A stretch of 63,364 bases of DNA from Vagococcus acidifermentans (GTDB taxonomy: Bacteria > Bacillota > Bacilli > Lactobacillales > Vagococcaceae): NCBI RefSeq assembly GCF_003987655.1, contig NZ_NGKC01000016.1, forward strand, positions 1-63,364. Direction: 5' to 3'. Shown here in pieces: positions 37,164 through 47,499 of this stretch. Both the position numbers and the translations under genes were made by a program. The notes beneath the pieces were generated by a model that worked only from the letters and a program-made list of their open reading frames with translations, was not told where the DNA came from and made no database searches. How positions within the stretch are numbered: position 1 is the first letter of the stretch; every line of letters begins with the position of its first letter.

Positions 37164-40100
37164 CTATTCCTTGCTATCATGTGCATCTTTCAACGACTGT
37201 TCAGCCTTGTTTTTCTCAGCCTGCTCTTGCGCAGCATATTTAGCCAAGGCATCAACGGTAATCAGATCATCATCGTCATCATCCATATCACGAAGTTCAA
37301 TCTCCTGGTCGTCTGCATCCAGTACGCGCATATCCAGACCCAGCGCCTGAAGTTCCTTCACCAGTACGCGGAAGGACTCCGGTACACCCGGTTTTGGTAT
37401 TGGATCACCTTTGACGATTGCCTCGTACGTTTTCACACGGCCGACAACATCGTCTGATTTGTAAGTTAAAATTTCCTGCAATGTATAAGCAGCACCGTAA
37501 GCTTCCAGCGCCCACACTTCCATCTCACCAAAACGCTGTCCGCCAAACTGGGCTTTACCGCCGAGCGGCTGCTGTGTGACAAGCGAGTATGGTCCAATCG
37601 AACGGGCATGCAGTTTATCATCAACCATGTGCGCCAGTTTCAACATGTACATCACACCGACTGACACGCGATTGTCAAACGGTTCGCCTGTCCGGCCGTC
37701 ATACAGGATAGTCTTAGCATCTTTTGCCAAACCGGCCTCGCTGACTGTACCCCAGACATCTTCATCATCGGCTCCGTCAAAGACTGGTGTTGCCACATGA
37801 ATATTCAATTGGCGGGCTGCCATTCCCAAATGCAGCTCCAGCACCTGACCGATATTCATCCGTGACGGTACGCCCAGCGGATTCAACATGATGTCGACTG
37901 GTGTGCCGTCCGGCAAGAACGGCATGTCCTCTTCCGGCATGATGCGAGAAACGACACCTTTGTTCCCGTGACGTCCGGCCATCTTATCGCCCTCATGGAT
38001 TTTCCGTTTTTGAACGATATAAACACGCACAAGCATGTTCACACCAGGAGACAGCTCATCGCCGGCTTCCCGGGTAAAGATTTTCACATCGTGGACAATA
38101 CCGCCGCCGCCATGAGGCACACGCAGCGATGTATCACGCACTTCTCTGGCTTTTTCACCAAAAATGGCATGCAGCAGACGTTCTTCAGCTGATAATTCAG
38201 TAACCCCTTTTGGCGTGACTTTACCAACCAGCAAATCGCCGTCTTTGACTTCTGCCCCAATGCGGACGATACCCATTTCATCCAGATCTTTCAGCGCATC
38301 TTCACCGACGTTCGGCAGTTCACGAGTGATTTCTTCAGGTCCTAATTTAGTGTCGCGTGCTTCAGACTCATATTCTTCGATATGAATTGAGGTGTACACG
38401 TCATCTTTGACCAGACGGCGGCTCATGATAATCGCATCTTCATAGTTATAGCCTTCCCATGTCATGAATGCGACCAGCACGTTTTGACCAAGTGCCAATT
38501 CGCCTTCTTCCATAGACGGGCCGTCAGCCAGCACATCGCCGGCCTCGACTTTTTCACCTACACGAACAATCGGGCGCTGATTGTAGCTGGTTCCTGCGTT
38601 GGAACGATGGAACTTAATGATATTGTATTTGTCAAGCGCACCGTCTTTTCTGCGGATACGCACTTCACGGGCATCCACGTATTCGACTTCCCCGTCATGT
38701 TTACATAACAGTGCAGCCCCCGAGTCATGGGCAGCCTTGTATTCCATCCCGGTCCCGACAATCGGAGAACGCGGCTGAATCAGCGGAACTGCCTGACGCT
38801 GCATGTTCGCACCCATCAGAGCACGGTTGGAGTCGTCGTTTTCCAAGAACGGGATACAGGCTGTCGCAACTGCCACCACCTGCTTAGGTGATACGTCCAT
38901 GTAGTCGACTTTATCAATGGAAACTTCCAAGTTTTCACTCTGAATACGCGCCATGACCAAATCTTCCTTAAATGAGCCGTCCTCATTCAGCGGCGAGTTG
39001 GCCTGCGCCACCATGTAGTGGTCTTCTTCATCAGCTGTCAGGTAATCAATCTGGTCGGTTACCCGGCCTGTCTTACGATCCACACGGCGGTACGGCGTTT
39101 CGATAAAACCGAAACGGTTGACTTTTGCGTAAGTGGATAGACTGTTAATCAAGCCAATGTTTGGTCCCTCAGGCGTTTCAATCGGACACATCCGCCCATA
39201 GTGGGAGTAATGCACGTCCCGCACTTCGTAGCCGGCACGATCACGCGTTAATCCGCCAGGTCCAAGCGCAGACAGCCGGCGTTTGTGCGTCAATTCGCCC
39301 AACGGATTGGTCTGATCCATGAACTGGGACAGCTGGGAAGAACCAAAGAATTCCTTAATAGCTGCCACGACTGGACGAATGTTAATCAGCTGCTGCGGTG
39401 TCAACGTTTCAGAATCTTGAATCGACATCCGCTCGCGCACCACACGCTCCATCCGGGACAAACCGATACGGAATTGGTTTTGCAGCAGTTCGCCGACGGA
39501 ACGGATGCGGCGGTTGCCAAGGTGGTCGATATCATCCACAACGCCGATACCTTCCATCAAGTTCAGAAAATAGCTGATAGAAGCCACGATATCCGCCGGA
39601 CGGATTGTCTTGGTTTTGGCATCAATGTTGCCGTTGCCGATAACATGAACCACACGTTCAGGGTCTTTAGGCGACAAGACTTTAATCACTTGAACGGTCA
39701 TCGGCTCAGTCACAACACCGTCTTCTGACGGATAGTAAGTGACACTGTTGAGACCATTGTCCAAATGGTGCTGCAAATCATCCATGACTGAACGCGAGAT
39801 GACTGTGCCTTTTTCAAACAAAATTTCGCCTGTGTCAGCATCAACCAGTGTTTCTGCTAACGTCTGATTCAGCAGACGGGTTTTCAAATTTAATTTTTTG
39901 TTGACTTTGTAACGACCGACAGCCGCCAAATCATAGCGCTTCGGATCAAAGAAACGGGCATTCAACAAGTTACGGGAACTTTCAGCCGTTTTCGGCTCAC
40001 CAGGACGAAGGCGCTCGTAAATATCTTTCAAGCCTTCTTCTGTTCGTGAATCATTAGCATTTTTATGGATATCCTTCTCAAGCGTCAGCTGCAGACTTTC

Positions 40101-40742
40101 GCTTTCACCGAAGATTTCAGCAATCGTGCTGTCCGAACCAAAGCCCAACGCTCTGACTAACACCGTCAGCGGGATTTTACGTGTCCGGTCAATACGTGCA
40201 TAAGACAAGTTTTTAGCATCTGTTTCCAGCTCCAGCCAAGCACCGCGGTTCGGGATAACTGTCGCTCCAAAACCTTCCTGACCGTTCTTTTCAATTTTAG
40301 GATTGAAATAAACACCCGGCGAACGAACCAGCTGCGAAACGATGACGCGTTCTGCACCGTTGATGATAAACGTGCCCATCTCGGTCATCAGCGGGAAATC
40401 GCCGAAAAAGACTTCCTGAGACTTGATTTCGCCTGTCACCTGATTATCCAGACGCAATGTGACATGAATCGGAGCAGAGTAGTTGGCATCGTGCGCACGT
40501 GCTTCCTCAACAGTATACTTAGGTTCTTTCATCTCATAGTTGACAAATTCCAATGATAACTTTTCGCTAAAGTCGGTAATCGGCATGATGTCCTCAAACA
40601 TTTCCCTGATACCTTCATCCAAAAACCACTGGTAAGAATCTGTCTGAATTTCAATTAGGTTTGGCAGTTCCAGCACTTCGCTGATTCTGGAAAAGCTTCT
40701 TCTTTCTCGGTGTTTTCCGTATTTGACTACGTGTCCAACCAA
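37164..40742 (-). CDS. rpoB: DNA-directed RNA polymerase subunit beta
   Basis: This is the beta subunit, 1192 residues from the chosen start. Recognisable blocks are [20 protein letters not shown], the rifampicin-binding region [14 protein letters not shown]...[13 protein letters not shown], and [17 protein letters not shown] and [19 protein letters not shown]. The start taken is a TTG at 40740-40742: GAGGGGTGA lies about seven bases upstream, and the alignment with Bacillus RpoB begins here. A further-upstream TTG at 40769 would add nine residues that run through the ribosome site. The C-terminus is acidic and helical. Confidence 0.97.
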   Translation of the reverse strand: MVGHVVKYGKHRERRSFSRISEVLELPNLIEIQTDSYQWFLDEGIREMFEDIMPITDFSEKLSLEFVNYEMKEPKYTVEEARAHDANYSAPIHVTLRLDNQVTGEIKSQEVFFGDFPLMTEMGTFIINGAERVIVSQLVRSPGVYFNPKIEKNGQEGFGATVIPNRGAWLELETDAKNLSYARIDRTRKIPLTVLVRALGFGSDSTIAEIFGESESLQLTLEKDIHKNANDSRTEEGLKDIYERLRPGEPKTAESSRNLLNARFFDPKRYDLAAVGRYKVNKKLNLKTRLLNQTLAETLVDADTGEILFEKGTVISRSVMDDLQHHLDNGLNSVTYYPSEDGVVTEPMTVQVIKVLSPKDPERVVHVIGNGNIDAKTKTIRPADIVASISYFLNLMEGIGVVDDIDHLGNRRIRSVGELLQNQFRIGLSRMERVVRERMSIQDSETLTPQQLINIRPVVAAIKEFFGSSQLSQFMDQTNPLGELTHKRRLSALGPGGLTRDRAGYEVRDVHYSHYGRMCPIETPEGPNIGLINSLSTYAKVNRFGFIETPYRRVDRKTGRVTDQIDYLTADEEDHYMVAQANSPLNEDGSFKEDLVMARIQSENLEVSIDKVDYMDVSPKQVVAVATACIPFLENDDSNRALMGANMQRQAVPLIQPRSPIVGTGMEYKAAHDSGAALLCKHDGEVEYVDAREVRIRRKDGALDKYNIIKFHRSNAGTSYNQRPIVRVGEKVEAGDVLADGPSMEEGELALGQNVLVAFMTWEGYNYEDAIIMSRRLVKDDVYTSIHIEEYESEARDTKLGPEEITRELPNVGEDALKDLDEMGIVRIGAEVKDGDLLVGKVTPKGVTELSAEERLLHAIFGEKAREVRDTSLRVPHGGGGIVHDVKIFTREAGDELSPGVNMLVRVYIVQKRKIHEGDKMAGRHGNKGVVSRIMPEEDMPFLPDGTPVDIMLNPLGVPSRMNIGQVLELHLGMAARQLNIHVATPVFDGADDEDVWGTVSEAGLAKDAKTILYDGRTGEPFDNRVSVGVMYMLKLAHMVDDKLHARSIGPYSLVTQQPLGGKAQFGGQRFGEMEVWALEAYGAAYTLQEILTYKSDDVVGRVKTYEAIVKGDPIPKPGVPESFRVLVKELQALGLDMRVLDADDQEIELRDMDDDDDDLITVDALAKYAAQEQAEKNKAEQSLKDAHDSKE

Positions 40743-40790
40743 AGTCGTCACCCCTCTGTGTTTTATCAAAATATCAATTATTTTACAGAT

Positions 40791-40817
40791 GTTACAATAA
40801 CCTTAAATTATTGTAAC
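40791..40817. repeat. Perfect 10-bp palindrome upstream of rpoB
   Basis: GTTACAATAA and TTATTGTAAC are separated by seven bases, about 50 bases before the rpoB start. On the minus strand one arm contains TACAAT, which together with TTTTCA 17 bases earlier could be the rpoB -10 and -35. No T run follows, so it looks more like an operator than a terminator. Confidence 0.6.
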
Positions 40818-40835
40818 GATACCGGTTTTTTTGAA

Positions 40836-40885
40836 AAAAAAAACCAAAAATAGACAAGGACTTAAAAAAGAGCTCTCTATTTTTG
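40836..40885 (-). terminator. Terminator of the ybxB-type gene
   Basis: CAAAAATAGA and TCTATTTTTG pair around a 21-base loop, and a long T run follows on the minus strand. It separates the methyltransferase gene from the rpoB promoter. Confidence 0.65.
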
Positions 40886-41013
40886 TTTTTCTTATCAATG
40901 AAAAGGATATGGACAATATTTCATAGCCTTTCCCACTGTAAAATAAAGCTTTTTGCAACTAATCATTTTATCTTATCGCAATGACATTGTCAAGTGTTTT
41001 TATCAGCAGGGTT

Positions 41014-41616
41014 TCAATCTTTTCTGCTGACCAGAATATAATACCCTTTTTCTTTTCTAACCACTTCGGCGTTGCCGAACACTTCAGCCATTTTCTTTTT
41101 GGCACTGGGTGCGCCTTGCTTTTTTTGTACAACCAAAGTCAACGTGCCGGCGGTCTGCAGCAAAGGATAGGCTCCCGCGATGATGTCGTGGACCACTTGC
41201 TTGCCTGCCCGGATCGGCGGATTGCTGACAATTGCCGCAAACGCCGTGCCGTGGACCTCTTTGTAAATATCAGATGTATGTATCAATACATGGCTGATAC
41301 CATTTTTTTCTGCATTTTCCTGAGCCAGCGCAACTGCCCGCTGATTGATGTCTACCATCTCTACCTGCCGCTTTGTAGAATATGCCAAAGCTAACCCGAT
41401 TGGACCATACCCGCATCCCACATCTAAGATTGCACCTGCCGGCAGAGCCGTATCATCAAAGGTATCAATCAGCACTCGCGAACCGAAGTCCACTGTTTGT
41501 TTTGAAAAAACGTTGCGGTCAGTCGTAAAACGAAACTGCTTGCCGAGCAGTTCAAACTGCCACTCCTTCCGGGCATGCGGCGCATCCGGCTGATTGGTAA
41601 AGTAGTGATCTGTCAT
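41014..41616 (-). CDS. RsmC-type class I methyltransferase (YbxB-like)
   Basis: This 200-residue SAM-dependent methyltransferase has motif I ILDVGCGYGPIGLALA and motif IV VSNPPIRAG, the NPP(I/Y) pattern of N-methyltransferases acting on bases. It resembles RsmC/YbxB, which sits before rpoB in Bacilli and probably methylates 16S rRNA. The target is inferred, not shown. Its stop is about 270 bases before rpoB, with a terminator between. Confidence 0.88.
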   Translation of the reverse strand: MTDHYFTNQPDAPHARKEWQFELLGKQFRFTTDRNVFSKQTVDFGSRVLIDTFDDTALPAGAILDVGCGYGPIGLALAYSTKRQVEMVDINQRAVALAQENAEKNGISHVLIHTSDIYKEVHGTAFAAIVSNPPIRAGKQVVHDIIAGAYPLLQTAGTLTLVVQKKQGAPSAKKKMAEVFGNAEVVRKEKGYYILVSRKD

Positions 41617-42192
41617 TTAACGCTCCCTGCCTTTCATCGTTTTGCGAATCGCCTCTGTCATCAGCGCCGCCAGCTGTGTATAACCAGCCTCAAAAAAATG
41701 AAGCCCATCCGACTGAAGCCACTCGTCCGGACGACCGCTTCTTTGCATCATCTCGTATAATGGCACTGTCGTACACAAACTGTCCTTGCCTATCCTGAGT
41801 GCACTTTCAACGTAAGCTTCAATCCGCGACAGAGGACGCTGTTTGCCTTGTTCTTGCTGATTAGTATAAGGTCCTGTTACCAGCACCGTCCGCTTAGGAC
41901 CAATGAGTGAAATCAATTGTTTCAAATTCGCTTCATAGTCAGCCAAGCTCAAGTGCCTGTTTTCTGCCACATCGTTAGCACCAAAAAAGAGGGTGACGAC
42001 ATCAGGGGTGTACTCCAAAACATCACGGGACACACGCAAAAGTGCCTCCCTAGTTGTTTCACCTGGTATTCCGGCATTCACCACATCAGCTGCCGGAAAC
42101 GACACTTTAATGCGGCGCGTCAGCTGATCAGTCACCTTCCCCTTCGAATAACCCGCCGTGATACTGTCGCCAAACAGAATAATTTTCGTCAT
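41617..42192 (-). CDS. SGNH/GDSL-family hydrolase
   Basis: This 191-residue esterase/lipase-like hydrolase has block I IILFGDSITAGYSKG with the nucleophile serine and block III FFGANDVAEN. The C-terminal SDGLHFFEAGY provides Asp and His. The ATG at 42190-42192 follows GAGGTGTTGAGG; an earlier start would lack a ribosome site. No signal peptide is seen, so the enzyme is probably cytoplasmic. Its stop lies directly at the methyltransferase start, so the two are probably coupled. Confidence 0.88.
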   Translation of the reverse strand: MTKIILFGDSITAGYSKGKVTDQLTRRIKVSFPAADVVNAGIPGETTREALLRVSRDVLEYTPDVVTLFFGANDVAENRHLSLADYEANLKQLISLIGPKRTVLVTGPYTNQQEQGKQRPLSRIEAYVESALRIGKDSLCTTVPLYEMMQRSGRPDEWLQSDGLHFFEAGYTQLAALMTEAIRKTMKGRER

Positions 42193-42282
42193 CCTCAACA
42201 CCTCAGTATGTTTTGTCTCTATAAAATATGTTATAATCAACCACGTCTTAGCATATCATAGCATGAAAGAAGGCCTTTTTAC

Positions 42283-42816
42283 ATGAAAACACCTGAATGT
42301 ACAGTGAAAAAATGTCGGGAAACACGCGTGATTCAGACACACCGGATTTTCCCCGGCGACCTGAACTCCTTCGGCGCACTCTTTGGCGGAAAGCTGATGG
42401 CATTCATTGACGACACAGCATCCATTTCGGCAGCCCGCCATTCCCGTTCGGATGTCATGACTGCTTCCACAGATGAATTGAATTTCCTGCATCCCATCAT
42501 GGATCACCACTCTGTTTGTGTAGAATCATACGTCACCGGGACGGGCAGAAAATCAATGGAAGTCTTTATCAAAGTCATCGGCGAAGTGCTAACAACCGGC
42601 GAACGCTATTTGGCAGCTACCAGCTTTATGACATTTGTTGCTGTCAACACGCCTGACTCCTTCACGAAAGTACCTGAGATTACACCTGAAACAGAAGAAG
42701 AAAAACAGATTTGCGCTAACTATCAGAAGCGCCGCCAGCGCAGACTGGAACAACTTTCGGACAATGAGGCATTCGCAGAGCATATATCCTTAGCTATCCC
42801 TTGGATTGATGACTAA
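42283..42816 (+). CDS. Acyl-CoA thioesterase, hotdog fold (YkhA-like)
   Basis: This 177-residue protein of the YciA/YkhA/BACH group hydrolyses acyl-CoA. Key segments are HRIFPGDLNSFGALFGGKLM, with the catalytic acidic residue region, FIDDTASISAARHS, and ELNFLHPI. The C-terminal 40 residues are charged. It is divergent from the SGNH hydrolase gene. Substrate chain length cannot be told from the sequence. Confidence 0.88.
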   Translation: MKTPECTVKKCRETRVIQTHRIFPGDLNSFGALFGGKLMAFIDDTASISAARHSRSDVMTASTDELNFLHPIMDHHSVCVESYVTGTGRKSMEVFIKVIGEVLTTGERYLAATSFMTFVAVNTPDSFTKVPEITPETEEEKQICANYQKRRQRRLEQLSDNEAFAEHISLAIPWIDD

Positions 42817-42886
42817 TTTCACTTAATTTTTCCGTTAAAATATGGTAGCATAAAGAAAACAACGCGTGAAAAATAGGAGTAATAAA

Positions 42887-43810
42887 TTGGAAGAAAAAAT
42901 GAATTTTCATCGTTTTACACGAGAGGAGTGGCAAAGCTTTTACCCAAATGGTGTCCCGCCTCTCACAGAGAGCGAATTAATGCAAATCAAAAGTTTTAAT
43001 GACCGGATTTCCTTGCAAGACGTGCAGGATATTTATATTCCTTTAACCCATCTTGTTAATATTTATATGAAAGAATATGAATCCCTCCAGCTTGCCAAAG
43101 GGCTGTTCATGCAGCAGTTCGTCGGTTCCACACCGTTCATCATCGGTGTTGCCGGCAGTGTGGCGGTCGGAAAAAGTACCACTGCGCGACTGCTGCAGAT
43201 GATTTTGTCGCGATTATTAAAGAAAAAACACGTTCAGCTGATCACAACTGACGGATTTCTTTATCCAACACGAGTTCTGAAAGAAAAGGGCATCCTAGAC
43301 CGTAAAGGATTCCCTGAAAGTTACGACATGGAAAAACTGCTGGCATTTTTAAATGCCGTCAAAAACGGCGAGGAGTTTATCCATATTCCGATGTACTCCC
43401 ACGAGAGTTATGACATCATTCCGGATATGTATGAAACAATCACACAGCCGGACATTTTAATCGTCGAAGGAATCAATGTCCTGCAGCTGCCTCAAAACCA
43501 GCAAATTTACGTCAGCGACTTTTTTGATTTTTCCATCTATGTCGATGCTGATTCTGAACTGGTCAGAAAATGGTATTTAGAACGCTTTGAGGCATTGCTG
43601 AAGCTTGCAAAAAATGATAAAAACAACTACTATTATGGATATGCGAACGGACCAAAAGAAGAAGCCATGGCCATGGCGGAAAACGTTTGGGAGAAAGTCA
43701 ATTTAAAAAACCTCAACGAATTTATCCTGCCTACCCGCAGCCGTGCTGACATCGTGCTGCATAAAAAGGAAAATCATAAAATCGACGAGGTTTTGCTAAG
43801 AAAATTTTAA
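42887..43810 (+). CDS. coaA: Pantothenate kinase type I
   Basis: CoaA performs the first step of coenzyme A synthesis. The 307-residue protein has the P-loop GVAGSVAVGKSTTARLL, TTDGFLYP, KGFPESYD and RKWYLERF, with the closing LPTRSRADIVLHK. The start chosen is a TTG at 42887, seven bases after AGGAG; an ATG at 42899 lacks a site, and a GTG at 42866 lies before the ribosome site. It precedes guaA by 26 bases, so they are probably one transcript. Confidence 0.94.
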   Translation: MEEKMNFHRFTREEWQSFYPNGVPPLTESELMQIKSFNDRISLQDVQDIYIPLTHLVNIYMKEYESLQLAKGLFMQQFVGSTPFIIGVAGSVAVGKSTTARLLQMILSRLLKKKHVQLITTDGFLYPTRVLKEKGILDRKGFPESYDMEKLLAFLNAVKNGEEFIHIPMYSHESYDIIPDMYETITQPDILIVEGINVLQLPQNQQIYVSDFFDFSIYVDADSELVRKWYLERFEALLKLAKNDKNNYYYGYANGPKEEAMAMAENVWEKVNLKNLNEFILPTRSRADIVLHKKENHKIDEVLLRKF

Positions 43811-43836
43811 AAAAAGAGAGATAAGGGTGAAAACAG

Positions 43837-45393
43837 TTGTTCAATACGACCGAATTAAAAGACATGGAAAAAATCATTGTGTTAGATTTTGGCAGCCAGT
43901 ATAATCAGCTGATTACGCGCCGCATTAGAGAGCTGGGCGTCTTTTCAGAATTATACAGCCATAAAATTTCTATCGAAGAAATCAAAAAAATCGCACCGAA
44001 GGGCATCATCTTTTCCGGAGGTCCTTTAAGTGTGTACGGTGAAGGAGCCTTCTCAATTGATCCGGAAATTTTTGAATTGGGTATCCCGATACTGGGTATT
44101 TGTTACGGCATGCAGCTGATGGCGCATTCATTAGGTGGAAAAGTTGAAAAAGCCGACAACAGCGAATACGGCAAAGCAATTATCGACATTACCAAGCCGG
44201 ACTCCCTGCTGATTCAAGATTTGCCGAAACACCAGCAAGTCTGGATGAGCCACGGCGACTTGGTCACAAAAGTGCCGGAAGGTTTTGACATTGTTGCAAC
44301 AAGCAAGGCTTGCCCTATCTCCATTATGCAAAACATAAACAAAAACTTCTATGCTGTACAGTTTCATCCGGAAGTACAGCACTCTGAATACGGCACCGAC
44401 ATGCTGAAGAAATTCACCTTTGACATTTGCCAATGCAAAGGCGACTGGTCGATGGAAAACTTTATTGACATTGAAATCCAAAAAATCCGCGAGACAGTCG
44501 GCGATAAAAAAGTCCTGCTCGCTCTTTCCGGCGGTGTCGATTCCAGTGTCGTCGGCGTACTGCTGCAAAAAGCCATCGGTGACCAGCTGACTTGTATTTT
44601 TGTCGACCACGGGCTGCTCAGAAAAGGGGAAGCCGAACAAGTCATGGAAAGCCTAGGCGGCAAATTCGGACTGAACATCATCAAAGTCGACGCCCAGAAA
44701 CGCTTCTTGGAAAAACTAAAAGGCATCTCTGACCCGGAACAAAAACGCAAAATCATCGGCAATGAGTTCATTTATCTATTTGACGACGAAGCTGCCAAAC
44801 TGGACGGCATCGAATTTCTGGCACAAGGTACACTGTACACCGACGTCATCGAAAGCGGAACAGACACAGCAGAAGTCATCAAGTCCCATCACAATGTCGG
44901 CGGACTGCCTGAGGACATGACATTCAAATTGATTGAACCGCTGAATACATTGTTTAAAGATGAAGTACGTGCGCTAGGTACTGAGCTGGGCATGCCAGAC
45001 TCAATCGTCTGGCGTCAGCCATTCCCGGGACCGGGACTTGGCATCCGTGTCTTGGGCGAAGTCACTGAGGAAAAACTCCATATTGTCCGAGAAAGCGACG
45101 CTATCCTGCGGGAAGAAATCGCCAAAGCCGGACTGGATAGAGATATCTGGCAATACTTTACTGTACTGCCAGGCATCCGCAGCGTCGGTGTCATGGGCGA
45201 CGGCCGAACATATGATTATACTATCGGCATCCGAGCTATCACGTCCGTTGACGGCATGACCGCTGACTTTGCACGAATCGACTGGGACATCCTACAAAAA
45301 ATCAGTGTACGGATTGTCAACGAAGTCGAACATGTCAATCGTATCGTGTATGATGTGACGAGCAAGCCGCCTGCGACTGTGGAGTGGGAATAA
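43837..45393 (+). CDS. guaA: GMP synthase (glutamine-hydrolysing)
   Basis: GuaA converts XMP to GMP. The N-terminal class I amidotransferase has the nucleophile in [15 protein letters not shown] and the closing [10 protein letters not shown]. The ATP pyrophosphatase domain starts at [13 protein letters not shown], and the C-terminal dimerisation domain ends KPPATVEWE. The TTG at 43837 follows AAGGGTGA and fits the family, whose members have about nine residues before [13 protein letters not shown]; the ATG at 43864 has no ribosome site. The 3' end of guaA is a known target of island integrases, and the accessory region starts right after it. Confidence 0.96.
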   Translation: MFNTTELKDMEKIIVLDFGSQYNQLITRRIRELGVFSELYSHKISIEEIKKIAPKGIIFSGGPLSVYGEGAFSIDPEIFELGIPILGICYGMQLMAHSLGGKVEKADNSEYGKAIIDITKPDSLLIQDLPKHQQVWMSHGDLVTKVPEGFDIVATSKACPISIMQNINKNFYAVQFHPEVQHSEYGTDMLKKFTFDICQCKGDWSMENFIDIEIQKIRETVGDKKVLLALSGGVDSSVVGVLLQKAIGDQLTCIFVDHGLLRKGEAEQVMESLGGKFGLNIIKVDAQKRFLEKLKGISDPEQKRKIIGNEFIYLFDDEAAKLDGIEFLAQGTLYTDVIESGTDTAEVIKSHHNVGGLPEDMTFKLIEPLNTLFKDEVRALGTELGMPDSIVWRQPFPGPGLGIRVLGEVTEEKLHIVRESDAILREEIAKAGLDRDIWQYFTVLPGIRSVGVMGDGRTYDYTIGIRAITSVDGMTADFARIDWDILQKISVRIVNEVEHVNRIVYDVTSKPPATVEWE

Positions 45394-45525
45394 AAGAGCA
45401 TGATAACTTGGTGGGTAAACGTTGATTTAACAGCATTTAGGCACATATGAAATGGATGGAAACAAGTCAATTTGAATAGGTTCTCCGCCAAAATGGTTAT
45501 TGGATTTTCCTATTTCGAATTGCTC

Positions 45526-45561
45526 AAAGAGCCTTGTAGCAAGAAAGCAAGGCTCTTTTTT
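45526..45561 (+). terminator. guaA terminator
   Basis: AAAGAGCCTTG and CAAGGCTCTTT form a perfect 11-bp stem followed by a T run, 133 bases after the guaA stop. Confidence 0.85.
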
Positions 45562-45617
45562 GATTCCATTTTTTATGTCAGAATAAATAATGTCGCCAAA
45601 ACAAAAAATATAAAGTC

Positions 45618-45725
45618 TTTTTTAGTACAAAGATAAGAGTATAGAGATAAATGTGGGGAAGTGCTTCCCTCTCTCGATTCTTCCCATTAAATGGTCGTTG
45701 ATTCTTTCTGGTAGTCCCCGGTGCT
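45618..45725 (-). pseudogene. Possible scrap of an IS transposase in a scarred intergenic region
   Basis: The minus strand reads EHRGLPERINDHLMGRIERG and continues KHFPTFIS between two stops. The spacing RG..ER.N.....R...GK resembles the catalytic-glutamate region of IS30-family transposases, but the match is short and by eye. No inverted repeats could be assigned. The remaining sequence between guaA and the next gene (45394-46011) holds two hairpin terminators and AT-rich sequence, with no intact gene. Confidence 0.25.
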
Positions 45726-45905
45726 CTTAATTTGTATCTAACGACACTTTACTAACATTTGGATAGAGTTTCAAAAATAACGAATACCATCAAATACACT
45801 CTATAGGAAGCGGAATTGTTAACTCGATTAGCAAACAAAATTAATACTACGCAAGTGAGTTTTATTAAAATGGGGCTTGTTATCGGGAGATAGAATACTC
45901 GTACT

Positions 45906-45931
45906 AAGCATTCAGTAATGAATGCTTTTTT
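45906..45931 (+). terminator. Small terminator-like hairpin
   Basis: AAGCATTC and GAATGCTT form an 8-bp stem with a 6-base loop and a T run. It probably ends an upstream, now lost, gene. Confidence 0.6.
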
Positions 45932-46011
45932 GGTTGTCCATAATAAATAGAAGTTATCCTTTAAAAGGCTTAAAACAATGTTATACTCTTATATAAAAGG
46001 GAGGCGGGATT

Positions 46012-47082
46012 ATGAAGCTTATAAATTATGAAATTCTATCGATTAGAAAGAAAAAATTTAAAGATTGTAATATTGAAAATGAGTTTTTTAATAGTTTGAA
46101 AGATGATTATCCAAAATTTAAACAGTGGTTTCTTAAAAAAGCGGAAAATGAAGTATATACTCATTATGACAGCGAAGGAAACATCCAAGGATTTTTGTAC
46201 TTAAAGGAGGAGGACGAAACAGAGTGTTACAATGATATGGAACATCCCCTCCCACCTATGAGACGATTGAAAATAGGCACATTCAAAATTAGTGAAAATG
46301 GTTATTATATGGGAGAAAGATTTTTTAAAGTTATATTTGAGAATGCTATAAGAAATAATTTTAATGAAATATATGTTACTATTTTCTCTCATCATGATCA
46401 ATTAATTCTTTATCTTGAACGATTTGGCTTCAAACAAACTACTAAACTTTTAAGTACTGGAGAGTTGGTATTTGTAAGAAATTTGCAAAATTTCGAAGAT
46501 AACTTTTATCAAGGCTATCCTATTCTTAATACTATTGAAAAAAATTTTTTCTTGTTACCGATTAGACCAGAATATCACACTAAACTATTACCTGATGCCA
46601 TTTTAAAAACAGAAGATAATAAAAACTATATTGATAATAATAAAGCTGGTAATACTCTAAAAAAAGTATATTTTGGCAAAAATCTATGGAAACATAAACC
46701 CAACAATGGAGACATCGTTTTTTTCTATAGAACAAAAGATCATTCCAATGCAAGCCCAGCACATTATCAGTCCGTGCTCACTTCAATAGGTGTAGTTTCC
46801 AATTACGGCATGGCGAGCGGATTATCTTTATCTGATCTTGACAAGTTACTCACAAAATGTGTGCTTGAAACTAGCGAAATTTCTCAGATTAAAAATCCAA
46901 ATAATAAATATAGATTCCTAGAATTTACTTATTTCGGAAAATTAGACTATAGAGCAATTAATCTGGCTTACTTGAGAGAACACGATATTGAAGCTCCTAG
47001 AGGCTTGGCCATCATACCAAATCAAATCGGCTATTCAATATTAAAAGAATCTAGATATTCAGAAGGAATTGTTATAAAATAG
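46012..47082 (+). CDS. GNAT-like acetyltransferase fused to a PUA-like domain
   Basis: This is a 356-residue two-domain protein. The N-terminal half (about 1-155) looks like a GNAT acetyltransferase: MRRLKIGTFKISENGYYMGE matches the acetyl-CoA-binding region, and LILYLERFGFKQT the usual closing pattern. The C-terminal half (about 190-356), with NNGDIVFFYRTKDHSNASPA, SVLTSIGVV and ARGLAIIPNQIGYSIL, resembles PUA/EVE/ASCH-like nucleic-acid-binding folds. ATG follows GGGAGG. Codon use and base composition are very AT-rich compared with guaA, so it is probably acquired. It is the first gene of a three-gene cassette. The acetyl acceptor is unknown; RNA or a modified nucleoside is an inference from the fused domain. 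Confidence 0.65.
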   Translation: MKLINYEILSIRKKKFKDCNIENEFFNSLKDDYPKFKQWFLKKAENEVYTHYDSEGNIQGFLYLKEEDETECYNDMEHPLPPMRRLKIGTFKISENGYYMGERFFKVIFENAIRNNFNEIYVTIFSHHDQLILYLERFGFKQTTKLLSTGELVFVRNLQNFEDNFYQGYPILNTIEKNFFLLPIRPEYHTKLLPDAILKTEDNKNYIDNNKAGNTLKKVYFGKNLWKHKPNNGDIVFFYRTKDHSNASPAHYQSVLTSIGVVSNYGMASGLSLSDLDKLLTKCVLETSEISQIKNPNNKYRFLEFTYFGKLDYRAINLAYLREHDIEAPRGLAIIPNQIGYSILKESRYSEGIVIK

Positions 47083-47110
47083 AACATACTTGCAAAGGAG
47101 TGTGTTAAAA

Positions 47111-47479
47111 ATGTGTACTATTTTACTATCCATTCATCCAGAATTTGTGGATAAAATAATGAATGGAGAAAAGAAATTCGAATTTAGAAAAGTTAAAACA
47201 AAAAGAAAACCTGATAAAATTATTATTTATTCAACTTCTCCTGTATGCAAAGTCATCGGAGAAGCTGAGGTAGAAGATATATTAGTAGATAAACCAGAAA
47301 ATATTTGGAGTGAGACCAAGAAGTTTTCTGGAATCAATAAAGATTTATATATAGAATATTTTAACAATAAAGATATCGCTGTTGCATATAAACTTAAGAA
47401 TGTCATTGAATATCCTGAGCCAATTGACTTACAGAGCTTAGGAATAAAGTCCGCACCACAATCTTTTGTCTATATTTAA
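47111..47479 (+). CDS. ASCH-domain protein
   Basis: This 122-residue protein is a single ASCH-type PUA-like domain. The opening MCTILLSIHPEFVDKIMNGE continues KKFEFRKVK, which is the classic ASCH start (LL.I.P.....I..G.K..E.R). IIIYSTSPVCKVIGEAEVEDI follows. ASCH proteins bind RNA or modified nucleosides; E. coli YqfB of this superfamily hydrolyses N4-acetylcytidine. The ATG at 47111 follows AAAGGAG at a distance of about ten bases. It lies 28 bases after the GNAT-PUA gene and 20 bases before the kinase-like gene, so they form an operon. Composition is AT-rich. Confidence 0.75.
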   Translation: MCTILLSIHPEFVDKIMNGEKKFEFRKVKTKRKPDKIIIYSTSPVCKVIGEAEVEDILVDKPENIWSETKKFSGINKDLYIEYFNNKDIAVAYKLKNVIEYPEPIDLQSLGIKSAPQSFVYI

Positions 47480-47499
47480 ATGTAAAGGGGAATGCTTAA

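Noticed and set aside
43700-43836. Purine riboswitch before guaA
   Set aside because: Only 26 bases separate coaA from guaA and the sequence shows no aptamer-like structure.
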